A stretch of DNA of 64,000 nt from positions 9,943,263 through 10,007,262 of the forward strand of contig CM036239.1 of NCBI GenBank assembly GCA_020698575.1, written 5' to 3'. The stretch is from Bostrychus sinensis. Lineage: Eukaryota; Chordata; Actinopteri; Gobiiformes; Eleotridae. The notes under the pieces are model-generated. The model was not told where the DNA came from and did not search any database. It saw only the letters and a list, made by a program, of their open reading frames with translations. Of the stretch, positions 11,301 to 26,300 are shown piece after piece. The stretch's first letter is position 1. Each line of letters starts with the position of its first letter. The translations under genes and the position numbers were made by a program.

Positions 11301-14300
11301 TTCCTGTCCCACACGTGAGTCCACACTGTCCTCCTACATTCCTCATCACTAGATATCCTTCCTCTGTCCAACCTCACTGCTTCACTTCTTTCTATTTTCA
11401 TCCTGGTTGCTGCTTCTTTGTATGTCATATCCTGTCTGTTCTCAGCTCCGTCCTGTTTTGGCCACTAAGGTTTGGCACAGTTCAATTTTGTTTTTATGTT
11501 TTTCTCTAGCTTTTTAAACTGTTTGCAGTTTAGGTGAAACCATGCAGACCCAAAGAAAAATATGAATCAGAATGGAAATTCTTATTTTTTTTCCCATACC
11601 ACTTGACCTCTATGGATGCCAGGTCACTTTATGCAGGGTATAACTGTAATGCCTTGGTGGAGGAGGTCTGTGGCGTCCCTTCTGCCATTGCAGCATGACC
11701 TTGTGACAATCCTTGTGTGTAATAAATATGTACTGCTTGGGCATTGTGCATTTTATGTTGTGACAGACTTTGACAACAAATTTTCCCATGGGACAATAAA
11801 GGCTATTTATCAATCCTTGCTGCCGACAACTGCCTGATAGTGAATGTGAGCTGAAGTTTTAGTCCCGTGCGCCTTTGATCCGAGCTAAAGACTATTAGGC
11901 CACATGTCCAGATAAAGATTAAACCCATGACCCGCTAAGCTGTGTTTCTCCCTTAAACATGCCAGACTGTCTGTAATTTAATGGTCTGGGTCTGTTTCGA
12001 GTTAAAAATGTTTTCATACAACACTAATGCATTACTGTTGGCTTGTTTGTTTGTCTGTTATCAAGTTGGCATAAAAATTAATGGTCGGATTTTGGTGCAG
12101 TTTTATGAAAAGGTCAGTGATGGGTCAAGGAATAAATAAATGATACATTAAATGATAAATATTTGTATCACTGTCTATTCTTTAACATTGTAGGATTTGG
12201 CCAACTTTGTTTAGCAACATAACTAAAAAATGTTATGGGCAGATTTTCATGAAATTTCAGGAGACATCACAAATTGGAAAAGTAATGATTGGTTAATTTT
12301 TGTGTAAATCTGGATGACTGTATGAATTCAGGAATGTTTTTTTTACTGTAATGCCTTGCTGGAGGTCTGAGCATTTATTTTTTATTAGCTTGTTAGTCAC
12401 TTTTATTATTATTCAAACTAGTTTCACTATAACCTGTATTAAGTATCCCATCCTTAGTAATGTGTGTATCAGTTTCAGTACAGTCTGTATAAGTCACAGA
12501 GTGATACTTGGAGTCCTGCTGACCATCTTCATCTCTTTTTATGAGACTTGGTTTCTCTTATTCTTTGAAGAAAACATAGGAGGATCTGTTCTTCCGTGTG
12601 CAGCCAGCTCTGTCTCTTCAAACAGCAACAGAGTGCTTTTATGCTTAGAAACACATACAAGTCCATGGCTGTGGGCTGTGTTGTAAAATAAGATAAACGT
12701 GGCTTTGAACTGCAGCACTACCTGCGTCATGGAGAAAATGAGGAGTATGGACAGTGGTAGAATGGACAAAACGAGTGCAGTACTTGTACAATTACTATGG
12801 AAAGGTACAGTATATGGTCAGGGTTTGTACAGTCATGGAAAATCTGGAAAAGTCATGGAATTTTAAAATGCAATTTAAAGGTCCTAGAAAAGACTTGAAA
12901 TTTTAAGTTTTGGAAATGTAAAATAGTAAACCCAGAATACAGTGAATATAAATGTTCAGTAGAAACGCTGTCTTCTTGGCCTCTTCCTGTTCTCACTGCA
13001 GGAAAAAGTGACCAATATCTATTTTTTGTCACAATATTTTAACTAAATATATATTTTTTGCTGGTCCTTTTGATTTTGGTAATGCTTTAAAACAACAGTC
13101 ATTTTTCAGTCTTGGAAATTTTGTCAAAAGTTTTGGAAAAGTCATGGAAAATTCTTGGTTAAAAAAAAGTGTTTGAACCCTGTATGGTGCTATTTGTGAT
13201 TGGTAGATTGCTCCAAATCAAAATTGTGTCAACATGAGTATAATTTAAGTCAAAGGTGTATGTAGATGTATCCAAAATAATGCAATTTAGTCACACCAGT
13301 ATCTAACAGATTTGTGAGTATATTTAGCTATTGACAAGTGAATAAATATAGATTTTTTAAAGTAAATTCCTAACAGTAGTTTCCACAAGATTCAGGTCTT
13401 AATCATTAAAAGTGTTGATGGTTGAGTGTGGTTGCTGCTTGACAGAGAGACCCTCTACAGTTGCTCTCATCTCTGAACAGGTGGTAATGCTCCTAACTCC
13501 TCTCTCCGCCCTGTAATCCCACGACAGATACTGACCACCTGTAGCATTAGGTCAAAGGTCAACAGATGCTACATGCACCTGCCCCTTTTAAATTACTCTA
13601 GTGTAGCAGCATAAGTAGAGGTTCTCATGCCTGACCAATAGCTATGGTTGCCAAGGAAGTAGGGATGCACAGTTTGTATATTTTCTTTAACAGGTAGTTA
13701 CGACTGGGCAGCCTTAACAAACAATAATCATTTAACCATACGTTAACCATCTATGTTTATATCAATTATTGTACAACAAAAAAGAGTGTTCCCTTGTATG
13801 TGGCTGCTGCTCAAAGCGGCAGAGCTTTCATGGTACATTAACAAAAGCATTAACAAAAGCAGTAGTGACTCATATACCCCAAACAAGTATATTTTAAACC
13901 ATTCATTCAGCTTTTTGATTAGGGGTCATGGGTAGAGCCTATCCCAGCTGCAGCTATGGGCCTGAGGCAGGATACATCCTCGACAATGGCCATTTAGCTG
14001 TGGAGATATTGCAAACCAAACTAATACAGCATTTGCATGGATATAGTTAGTTTTAGGGTTTGTACAGTCATGGAAAACCTCAATCAGTATATATCTGATA
14101 TTGCATAATTATCTTTTAATCATCGGTGTATAATATAAGTCAGTAAAATTTGTGGTATAATATATTTCTGGGGGAAGAAGTCCCAGCAGTTTTTTTTCCA
14201 GTAAAAGTGGTATATGTTTCTAATGTACCACATTGGACATTTTGAATACTATTTAAACACGTGTAAGTCGTTTTTCAGGTCTTGGAAATTTAGTCAAAAG

Positions 14301-17300
14301 TTTTGGAAAAGCTATGGAAAAGTCATGAAAAATTCTATATTCTATGTGCCTTTTGCTAACTCAACAAAAGTAGCCAAGACAACAAGAAATGAAGTCATTT
14401 GTTGTACATTTGTTGAAAATTATGGAGACTGAGCATTCTATGTGTAATATGGGCTATGACAAATAAAAGCCTTAATGCGTGTGGGTGCTTTAACATCAGC
14501 TTTTTGCACTGATCTGTCTGTATTTTCTTGTGCTTCTAAAGTTTATTAGTATAATATTCTTCTTACTGGAGGAAATTGCCTGGTTCTGGTTGCAGTACAA
14601 AAGTGAGTGCAGGCCTTGCTTTGTGCTGTTTATAGGAGTAGTAATGAAGCATCTGTCGGTGGTCTCTGCCTTAGCCTCAAAGCCACTCTCTCTCTCTGTG
14701 ATCCCAGTCCTGGATCAGAGCTCATCTGGGAGCAGTTAGACGCCTGTGATCTTCAGAGGCTGTTATCAGTCAACCGCAGCACACTTTGAGGCAGTTTGCT
14801 GCTTGTTTTAATGTGCCAGGGAGAGTGAGAGGAAAGTAATGATGAATGACGAGGCCGGTCCCACACATTGTGTTTTGAGTCATTCACTTTTGCATGGGCT
14901 TTTTGTGTCAGAGGAGATGCACTATCTTTTCAAAAGTATTCGCTCACCCACCCAAATAACCGAATTTGGATTATGGTGTTGGATTGGGGTTGGGGTTGGA
15001 TTATGGTGTTGCTTTTAGGAGCTGGGCTTGGATGCTTAGTTTCAGTGAAAGGAACTCTGAATGCTCCCAACTTTGTGGGAACAGTTTGGGGATGGCCACT
15101 TCCTGTTTCAACATGGATGAGTGAGTTTGGTGTGGAAGAACTTGACTGAACCTGCACAGAGTCCTGACCTCAACCTGATGGGACGAATTAGAGCAAAGAC
15201 TGCGAGTCAGGCCATCACTGTCTGACTTTAGACGAGAACGTCAGACACCTAGATGTCTGATGTAGATAGATGCAAAGGTTGGGCCGACATCATATTAAAC
15301 CCTATGGATTAAGAATGGGATGTCACTTAAGTTCATATGTGTGTAAAGGCAGGTGAGCTAATACTTTTGGAAATATAGTGTATGTTGAGGTCAAAGTTTT
15401 GGTGAGAAGGCAACATTCTTAAATTAGTGTAGTAGGAGTGAAAAGCAAAATACCAGTTGTGATTACTTGCACATTATAAATTAAGAAATACTTTTTATTT
15501 GCATCATTAGCTCAGGAGGTAGAGGGGTCATCATAAAACCGAAAGGTTGTTGTATCCTTGGGCAAGACACTCCTTGCCTGTATGAATAATGTGTTTCTGT
15601 GATTGTGTTTGGCTTTTTCCTGCCACACACAGACATACATGGATAATTGGAAGAAAAAAAAAACTTTGATAACCACTTGATAGTCATTATATAGTAAGCA
15701 CATTTAAATGTTTTTTTGTTCTTGTTCTTGTCGTGGAAATTTTAGTAGTTGTACAGTTTTGTGCGAAAGAAATAATAGGGCTTGATTCAAACAGTTGTCT
15801 TTGTGGCATTTATTCTTTTAGAAAAGAAGGAGTGAAGAAGACAAGAGTGTTGGTCAGAAAAGCTCAGGGAGGGGCCGTCCCACACTGATGTTTTATACTG
15901 ACAAATGCCTAAGGTCATGAAGCATCAGCAGTGGAACAATATAAAACAATGACAAATGGAAAAGTCCTGAACTGTATATGATGGGATGTATCTGAATGAA
16001 GAATAGTTTTGTCCATGACAGTTGGAGACCACCAGCTGTGACTGAGAGTGAATGAATAATGCACCAAAGTGTAAACTGACTTTGAGTGTCTCTAAAATTG
16101 CTATATAAGACTAATGCATTATTATTATTTTTAGACACATTTGAATTTGTGTCCAATTTGGGTTATAACTAACACATGAATCTACTGTCTGGTCTATAAA
16201 TAAAATCCTTTTGACTAGTTGTGATAAGAAGTTTGTTTTTATTTAATAACTTACATGGATAAAAAAAAGTCAATGTATGAGCAAATAAACAGCTTTTACA
16301 AAATAAATAGCAAAAAGCAGTTTTTATGTTAACTATAAAGATTAAAGGGGCTATATTATGTAAAATCAACTTTTCTGTGCTTTCAACCATGTCATAATGT
16401 TATTTCCTTATCAAAAACATACATGGAGTTGTGTTTTTGTTTCATTTGTGCATGTTTGAGTAATCCTCTCTTCTTTTACACTGAGTTTGTGAGAGGCCAA
16501 ACTGGCTCGTTTCACCGGTGTCTGTCTTTTCCACCTGACCACACCCCTACCCCCTCACGGTCCTGTCCTGTTCAGGAAGCACTGCTACAGCTCACGCCTC
16601 CTCCGCAGCAACCAAACAAACTTGTGAGGAGCGCTGACGGGGCGTGACAGCAGCAGGACAGCAGGTAGGGAGGGCTCTTAAAGTGACAGTGAACTAATCT
16701 CAGTGTTTCTTACAAAGTCAAATGATGAGTTTCTTCAAATAAGGTTTTTGCAATAATTATTGTGTTTTCTGACCAACAAAATGTAAGAGGCAGGTCTAGA
16801 TGTGTCCTAAATTAATTTAAAAGACTCACAAAAAAAGCATAATATAGGTCCTTTAATGTAGGTAAGTCAACATTCACAAAGCTGCTAAATGTCTTTATTT
16901 TTCATCAATTATCACACATTTACTTTAGCTTTCATAACTGATTTGAGAAGTATCTCAAAAGTCATTAGCAAGGTGAAAAGAGTATTGGAGTTGCATCAGT
17001 ATTTCACTTACTGTAGTGCTAGAAACAATCTAAATTCATCTGTGTCTCACCTGTTTCCTGATGGCTCACCCCTTTAAATGGCAAATGCAACACTGGATTT
17101 GCCACTGATTACAGATGTTTTTCTTTCATGTAATTCAGTTGTATTCTAATGGTTATTATACTGATGATAATTTAACATTACAAAAAATCATGATATGGTA
17201 GGGCTGCTCGATTATGAAAAAAATCATAATCACAATTATTTGGATCGTAATTGGAATCACAATTATTTAAAACTATTTTTCATGTACTGCCAAAATAATA

Positions 17301-20300
17301 ACCTTTATTTGTGTTAATTGATTCATAGATTCTAGTGCAAGACTTTGGACAATGTTGGACAAAGACAGGTGTGCATCTAGGCTTTGACAGCTCTGTAAAG
17401 CCCCTACATTTGGACGTAAAGAGCATTCAGAGTCATTCAGAGTCCACTTTAATAAAAAATCTTTTTTCTTGATTATGTAGATTTTGTAATCAATGAGAGT
17501 CCAAAATTGTAATCACGATTAAAATCTGATTAATTTCACAGCCCTATGATATGGCTTAATCTATCTCCAGTAGTAATAAACTAAATCTTTTTACAATAAA
17601 ATCGCCCCCAATTGTTAAATCAGTCCAGGAATTTACCCCAGTGCTTACTCACTCTCGGATAGAGTTGCAAATCCGTAATTCAAGTATTGACTGTAAAACT
17701 TTATAGTGTTGTAATAATCATATTGTAGCTCAGAGAAGAGTAGTGATGTGTGTAAAATGACATGATGTGATATGTGACCGCCTTTGCTGCTATACAATGG
17801 ACACAAAGAGCATTTGAAAGCAAGGTGTGTCTGTGTGGAGCCTGATAATGGCCAGGCAGGCACACAATACCGTGAGAGGGGCTGCTCTGGGATTGTGCTG
17901 ATGATGACTGTACTGTCACTCACACAGGGCCTCTTCACCCAGGTTACAGCGGAAAATCCCTTCACCTAATCAACCGCTCCTAAAACAGCAACTTCCAAAT
18001 GAAATTACTATAGGCCCTGCCAAAATCAAGGCCTTAAAAGTATTAAATTCGATGGGCAGGCTTTAAATTTAGTTCATCTAAGTCTTAAATTGTCAAATTG
18101 GGACATCTGGGTCAAGTTTTTCAGTGTTGTACTTGAAGATTAATACTTTGTAAGTATCAACAAAGAAGTCTGTCATATTTGTTGGACTTAGTTGGATAGT
18201 GAATCTGGCAAAAAGTTTTATCAATAGTGGTTTTACAAATCTCTTAACCCAAGTTTCTAAAAGCTAAACTGAAAGGCATATATGTTACAAAACCATCCCC
18301 ACAAAAGTTTGAGATTTTAAGTTCAGAACTGAGTTATTTCACCTGTATTAGACTTTTAGAAAAAAAAACAATGAATTCCAGAGAGTAATACTAATATTTT
18401 ATTAGAGTAAAATTTATACAGGTAGTTTGTTATTTTGCTGCCAATCATAGCAAAAATTTAATCTAAGCAGGCATTATTAAGTCTTAAAAAGGACTTACAT
18501 TTTATGAGAAAACACCTGGAGCTACCCTGAACAGCCACCAGGGATTTACAATAATGATTTTGAAAACTGATAACCAGTCGACCACATGGTATGCTGGATA
18601 AGTAATATGGCGCACCACAATAGTTTGTTATTGTATGCTCAGATTTAATCCATCAGTCCCCACAAATCCTACTTTAATAAGTTACCTTGCAGCAAGCTGA
18701 CAATCAGATCTGGGTCACATTAATTGATCGGAAATTTTAACTGAATATATAAACAACAACCATTCTTCTCTGCGGTCTAAAAACATTTAAATTACTATTA
18801 TTTCCCTTGCTCCCTTTTAAAAATGGATGGAAAAAAACTGCTAATTTCAGTACCAAGCTGGATGCACAATTTATTTGAATACGTCACTCGTAGAAGCATC
18901 TATAGCCAATGCACAGACTGAGGCATGTTCATAAAAAAAACTATAGCACTCATCAACACCATCATCAGCCGCCAGCAGAAGACCTCTTTTTAAAATTATT
19001 TATTTATTTATTTATTTTGGGCAAGTGTGCATTTTCATTTCTTTCTTTTACAATGGAACATAAATAGCATACTTATAGACATCAATAAACTCATACCAAC
19101 CGAAGCAAAAACAGAAAAAAATAAAAATACATACAATTATTATCACTTTTGCCCAGAAAGGAGTGAAAGAAGAAAGGTTAAACCTCAGTGGGACTTTACC
19201 ACTGTGTGCATCACCGCTTTAAAACGTCACGTATAAAAAAGCACTGATGAGTTTTTTGATACGCAAGTCTGTGAATATAAATATTATAATTATAGGGACA
19301 CCTCAGCCTGATGTGATGACTCTTGTACTGAAGTTAGATGGGAGTTTTGGACATTGCATTGTTTTGAAATTCATTGTATTTTTGTTAGATTTGTTTATGG
19401 AGAGCACTCAGTACAAACTAAATGTGAAAGAAAACAAAAGAGGAAGAGGAAAGCATATCTCAGCATTTTTATATAAGTTAATAAATAATCAACTCATTTA
19501 CGGCTTACAGTTGATGAAAAAACAAAATTCAGTATGCTTGAAATAGTTCTATGTGTACCAAATCTTTACACTAGTTTCCCTTTTTGAAATAAACTACTGA
19601 AATCCACAATATTTTACTGAGGTACGCCTGTATATAGTACCTTACTTAAAGTGTTTCTAGACTGACTAAAACATTATTCTATAGAACATTAGAATATGTA
19701 TTTTTCAGGCATGTTTCCAATGGCTGTGATGATAGCACATAATTATTCATCTCTGAATCATTCTTGCGTGTATAAACTTATAGGAGGCTTTTGTTGTTGT
19801 GGAAAAAAACACACCTTCTTGCCGTTGCTTTAAAGTCAGAGTCATACATGTTTCATAATCAGAACCACACAGGCTTAGTCACCACAAACACACTGACAAA
19901 ACAAACATTACAAACTATTTCATCTGTAAATTTCGTAATAGTAGCCTCCTTATCACTGATTGGCATTTGCTCTTGCTGTAATATACACAACAATATCCAT
20001 GTTGTTGCTGTTTTTCTCTTCCTCATTCACCTTCCCATTTCTTTATTGACTTCCTTTGTTTTGTGACTGAGATCTTGGTCGTCCTTCACTGATTTTCTTT
20101 GTTTTTTTGCTTCCCTTTCCTGGGTGGTCTTTCTAAACACCCTTCTGTGATCTTTACTGTCATTTTAGTCCACTGCAATTCACATGATTGTGTTGAGTGC
20201 AGTGCAGCTTACTGTCTCTTTGCAGTCCACAAAGTTTAGTCTGCAGCTTGTTATGGACAACAGACCATTTTTTGTGTAAATTGCTGCTGGACATGTATGT

Positions 20301-23300
20301 TTTTTTATGCCTGTCTTGTATTTAAGGCTCATCATATGTGGCCTGGTCATCACTTACAACAATCATTTTACTTTGTCAAAGTTTTTTACTTCACAACTTA
20401 ACCTTTTGGTGAGGGAAAGTGCAACTACTTGGTCTGCACATTAATATCCCGTTGGACCTCCATACGCACCCATTAGTATAGGAATGCTGGGAGGAAAGGT
20501 GTGTCCCATCTCCGCTTCCCCCATGGACCAAACGGGAAGTACCAAAGAGTGGGAGGGGTGAGGGGCAGGGCTGGCTAAAAAGAGGTAGAAACAAGAGAAA
20601 GGTGATCCAGATATAATAACAAATGACACTAAAGACATTTATGGAGTAGTGAGCCTCGTACACTTAATCAAATGTAAATAATGAAAACTAAAACTGTGCT
20701 GAATGAAGATTCAGGCATGAAAGATTAGGTTTTTAAGATTCAGTAAATCTTTTACAAAGAATATACAAGCACCAGCGCAGACCGTTACCAGGGCAACACT
20801 TCCACCCATCTTCAGTAAAATAAAAAAGAATAATTTAAGATCCAAACATGTGATCCTAAACATAAGTTGTGACATAGTTTCAGAAATATTTGTGTCTAAC
20901 ACTTTATTTCTGACAGACAAAATTGCCTCTGTGTTGCAATGGTAAGAAAAATCCAGATCCACACCAAAATGTAGTTATTGATTCCTAGGCCCATTTCTAA
21001 TCTTTCCTTAAAATCCGTCTTAAATTTCTTTTTGAGTTATCTTGCTAACAGACAAAATTAGCTTGCAATAACAAAAACAAATCTATACTTTTTTGATTCA
21101 GTTTCAAAATCTAGAGCCACACAAAATGCTAAATATTTTTTCTTTGGTCGATTTCTGACCTTTCCACAAAATCTCATCTAAATTCAACCATTACTTTTTG
21201 AGTTATCTTGCAAAGAGTATCGCGGTGCTGACAAAATCATAAAATTGCTGTCACATTTTGAGAGTTAATTTGCATGGCACTTCTTTAATAAACAAATTCA
21301 ACATTTTTGGTAGAAAAACAACTTTTCTGCACGTTCCAAAATGACCTAAAACATGACCTACAATACCAAAGACTCTTAATCCTAGCATAACAAGCCAAAA
21401 GGGGAAAAAAACCTTCAGTCTTTTTAAATATTATGTAGGTTAGATTGAAGGAGCAGTTAAATACATGTTTAGTCTGAAGCCTGAGGCAACAGTAAACACA
21501 CAACCCCCAAATCCTTACTAAGCATGTTTTGTCTTTAAACAGAGAGCTGCTGTCGCTCTGGTGCCCTGTTCTTACAGACAATAGCGCTGCACGAGTGTGA
21601 TAGCCCTAAACAAAGGTAGGAATGGTAGGTGTTTTTGATAAGAGGCTGAAAAACGCCACGCCGACTGACTCGACTCTCACTACAGCCATTGTTAAAACAG
21701 GAGCGAGTGGAAGAGCAGGACGCACTGGTACAGCCTAAAGATAAAACCCGATAGGATCTGTTGCATCTCAAGCACAAAACTGATTAACATTTCATGATTT
21801 CAACAGTCAGTTTCTTTTTATTTCTCTTTACCCTCTGTTCTGTGTTATTTCAGTGACAGCTTGCAGTTACCAAAGAGAAAAAAAAACTTAAATTATATTT
21901 TAAAAGATTAGAAAAGTAATTTTTTGGGTGAAATTTGAGATATATTAAATGTAATGTTTTGACTGGTTCTTTCTTATTAAAAATGTTTTATTTATGAATA
22001 AAAGGTTGCATAAGTGCTAAAGTGCTAATCTGTGAGTACAGTATTTTAGTTTTTAAGGTTTAATTGTAACAAAGAAAAAAATAAGTCTGATCTAATTGTT
22101 TTTGTTACTTTTGTAAAGATGTAGAATGTCCCGTACTTAACCCTTCAGTGGAATTATAAAGTGGAACAATGAGCAATGATGATGTATGCTTTTGTAATAA
22201 TTGTTACTCCTTGCGCCAAAATACACTAGCTTCAAGAGAATGAGGAACTTGTTACATTAACGCACCTAGAATTAAATAGAATCGTTCATCTTTGTAGTGA
22301 AAAAGGAAATAGCATAGGCTTTTAACAAGTCTGGGATTGCTGTCTTCGCCTCGTCTTCTGCCCCTCGGCCCTGTGTTGATCTTTAGTGTCAGTGGGAGGA
22401 TACACTGAGCTCTCAAATAGAAACATGACCTCATTGTGTTGTAGTTCTGCACGGCTCTGCTTTTACTGTTTGTTTAAATATGGTCGCCATCTCACCCTCT
22501 CAGTCTTTAACTCTGTGCGTCCCACGTGCATTTTGTATATGTTTACACACATAGTTTCAAATCTCACATGGTTTTGATAAGTATTTATTTTGTAATCTTT
22601 TTGCTGCTTATGTGTATCTTGTTAACTGTTCATTTGCATCTTAGTAACCAACAGAGGCTGAATATTGTACAAAAGCAGTGTTTTACAACTTTGTTCACTG
22701 TTTTATTGTGAACATGAAAGAATCCTTAGTCCCATGTGCATGACGTAATAGCAGCCAATGTAGGTGCAAGTCACTTAATCTTGTTGCCTTCTTAGTCTTG
22801 TGTGACCTAATTGCATCTTGGTGACAAAAACAAACAAAAAGCACATCAAGAGAAGAGTTATTCCTAACATTTTGTTTAAGACATAAACTTCTTTTTTTCC
22901 TCTAATCTATCTTTGTTTTCCCTCCCTTTTCTGTCTATGTTGACAGATAATCTAATTACATGCAACTTTCCGCTAATTAGATTTGACTAATCTGACAGCT
23001 GCCAGGTGCTTTAAGTAATATAATGTGGTCGAAGGTAGCATCACGTGCATCAAGTGCAGTGGAAGTTTTTATTTTAAAAATACTAGAAGTTGATTCTTAC
23101 ATAATTAAAATATCTTGCATTGGTTAAAAGATTTGAGGTCTTTAAATGTAATCCAGGTGAGTCAGCGACTGGGACAAGGCTCACCAAGTATTGTCTCATT
23201 AAGTGGATCTGCTTGATAGGGTTATTTTTTTCCTTGGGTGCACCTTTAAAATGCACCTGTTAAGGGAGCACATAAATCTGTTCATACAAAAAGATCAAGC

Positions 23301-26300
23301 CATATAAAAAAAGATGATTATTCTTTTTTCACTTTTTATTTTTATATCCTTAAACCAGCGTCTGTCCTTATTTGAGATGATGCATGTTTTCATGTTTTAT
23401 ACTTATTGTTAGAGCTGGGTAAAAAATTGTTTGAATGGCTCTCAATGGGCAGTTTTGTGCTAAGCTTTGCTAATGTGAGTATTTTGGTTCACAGTGTTTA
23501 CAGAAGGATAAAATAAAAAAAAGTATCAGTTTTTTTAGAACACTCAAAAATGCACTACCTAGCAAAAATAATATAATTTGCACGAAAAATGTAGGAAATA
23601 TGCTCAAAAATATAAGCAAAAAACACAAAAATGTGCTTAGGTGCGCCAAAGGGTTAACTGTATCAGTTTAGTGCTTTGTCACATCTGTTAATTGCATAGA
23701 AGCTACAGGAAGTCTCTTTATTAGCAGAAGCTGCATTGGCACCTTGTCTTCATCTTGTTCAGGATTTGCTCTCCTTATAAGGACGCATGTGCCTTCGAAG
23801 CCTCTCAGGAGTGTGCGCTGTGTAAGGGGGGTTTAACAGATGCCCTCGCTGGACTATGCCCATGTAAGCGCACATTACAGAGGAACTTCATTTAAATTGT
23901 TATGTATCTTCTTTACCTGCTAATGTTAAGCACACGTGATGTGTTACAGATAATATGCATCCAGCTTTGTCAGATCATTGTACAGACTACCTATGCAACT
24001 TTACTACAAGGTATTAAAGTTCTGGTAAGAAGAAATCTTAGGGTTTGTGGTGTAGATTATATCAAATACGTATGATTAACTCCCTTACCATAGGACTTTT
24101 GGTTTCTCTGTGTCTCCCTTTTCCTGGAAAACAGGGATGTGCTTGAAAACATTTTGTTTGACTCTGCGGTCAGCAACCCAGCTCTTTACAACTGATTATG
24201 TAACTGTCATGTGATAAGTTTTATAGTCTTTTTGATAAAGCATGGTTTGTTATTTAAAGTATTCACACGACAACCATGCTGTCAACCTTACTACACTTGT
24301 TGTAGAGTTATCCTCACTTCTCAAGACAAGGCATCTTAGTTGTATGTAATGTAGGTGTGCTCACAGTGGCTCTAGTCCTCATAAAACCTATTGAATCCCT
24401 CTCAATTGTAGTGCTTATTACATGTATTTACACACAATACAATGCCTCAGTAAAACTGCTGACTTCACTGTCTTTGTGGTGATCTGTTCTACAGTGAGTT
24501 TGTTGTTCTATAATTAGCAGGCTGCTGTACACCATGGGACCTTTTCTGATTACTGTGTTCTTTTATGTGTTGACCCTTAAGCATTTTTACATTTGGACTT
24601 AAGTTTGGACTTGAGTTAAACCTTTTTAATAGTTTTAACTTGGTTTCCAGGTGGGATTGTCTTTGCAAATGTCCACATAAAAAGAAGTGTGCATGTGCCT
24701 TAGACAATTATTTGGGATTTACTAAGCCAGCTGCATTTAACCACTTTATATGGTATTTCAGTGGCTTATTAGATGTTTTACAGTTGAAAAAGCTGCTTTA
24801 TCCTATGACATTGATCACATTGGAAGAGAACGTTGCTAGAGACTCAATTGAGTGCATGCTATAAATTTCTGTCAGCTATCTCACATGTTTAACATTGTTT
24901 GACACAAGTATTGTCATACTATGATCTTGTAAATCTTTTATATTGTTTGTGTGGCCTACGGAGCACATTCATACACTCATGGTGCTTCGGAGGTTGTGCT
25001 GTTCTAACTTGTGACTTATCATGTCTTCTTTTCCTTTGTTTTCTCCACCAGGATGTGGAGAAGGACCGAGAGCTGCGGACAGAGTTTAGTCGAGAGGAAA
25101 TCAGGCAGAGAATTGAAGTGTACAACTCTCTGACCAAAGACCATCTGAAAATGACACTGGTGAGTGCACACACGTCTGCATTAAGGTATTATATTCATGT
25201 ATATTTGATTTTTGTTTTATAAACTAAAATTAAACCTTAAATTCCTTATGACTTTGTACAGTCAGCAGCTATTTCATATGAATAACTGGAAGTAAACCGG
25301 TTAGATGTCTTGACACGCCATGTCATTTGCATACACTGTGCACACTGTGCTAATGTTTCAACATCCATGTTCCCTCCATTTGCATTCCTCAGCACTAACA
25401 TCAGAGCGATATGATGCGATTCCTGCTATTGTTCTCTCCTCATATGTTTACCATGGCAGTGTAAGAGGTGTGTGAGGTAGTATTCAAATCCTCACACATT
25501 ATCCAATGGACTTAGAAAAACAGTAGCTGCAGGTTTAGCAGTTGGTAAATACAAATCTCAAAGTCTCATTGTTAAGAAGATGAGTGCTGACAGCAATTTG
25601 GGGTGTAGCTTTTTAAAAAGATATAAAAATATGAAAAAAATCTATGAACCTCTGGTATGTCGGTAAAGTTTCTGTGAATCAATAAGAGACAAATTCTCAC
25701 TCCTTATTGATTATTCTATAGTAGAAAATGTATTTTCCAGCAGTGCCAGAGTGGTGTTGTGCCAAATTTGTACCTGGTTTCTGACCTTCAGTCAGTCGCA
25801 CAGAGTTGTTGTCCACAGCCCCATATAGGTTAATGAGATTAGGCTGCTCTTCTCCATCTGGGACCATCTGCTCTGCAGGACACACTGGGCTTATTGGGTG
25901 AACTGGGCTCTGAGGCAGAGATCATATGGCACACAGCAGATCACAAACTTATTGAACTTTGTTTGAGTTTTACAATGTTTCTGTATCTAATTTCAGTATT
26001 TTGTGGATCATACTTATTCTAACTAGGGCTGGGTACCGTTCAGATTTTTTCGATACGAGTACTTAAAGAATACCTGGTTTTCGATACTTTTTCTGATATC
26101 TATGGTGAGCTAATTTATCTTCTATAATCATAAAACACAAACATATTGAATAATATTTCAAAACTCTTAGCTATAAGTTAAAACAAGTAGTTTGTATGAT
26201 TTATTCTGTGTTATTTTTTTGATTCATACATGCAAAGGAACAGATACCAGTAGCATCGTAAACTTTTCTTTCAATAACACAAAGGTATTGTTTAACAGTA

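Noticed and set aside
23760..23890. Cys-rich open stretch in rassf3 intron 1, considered as a C1-domain exon
   Set aside because: The frame is broken by stops and lacks the C1 spacing of Cys and His; there is no matching splice phase.
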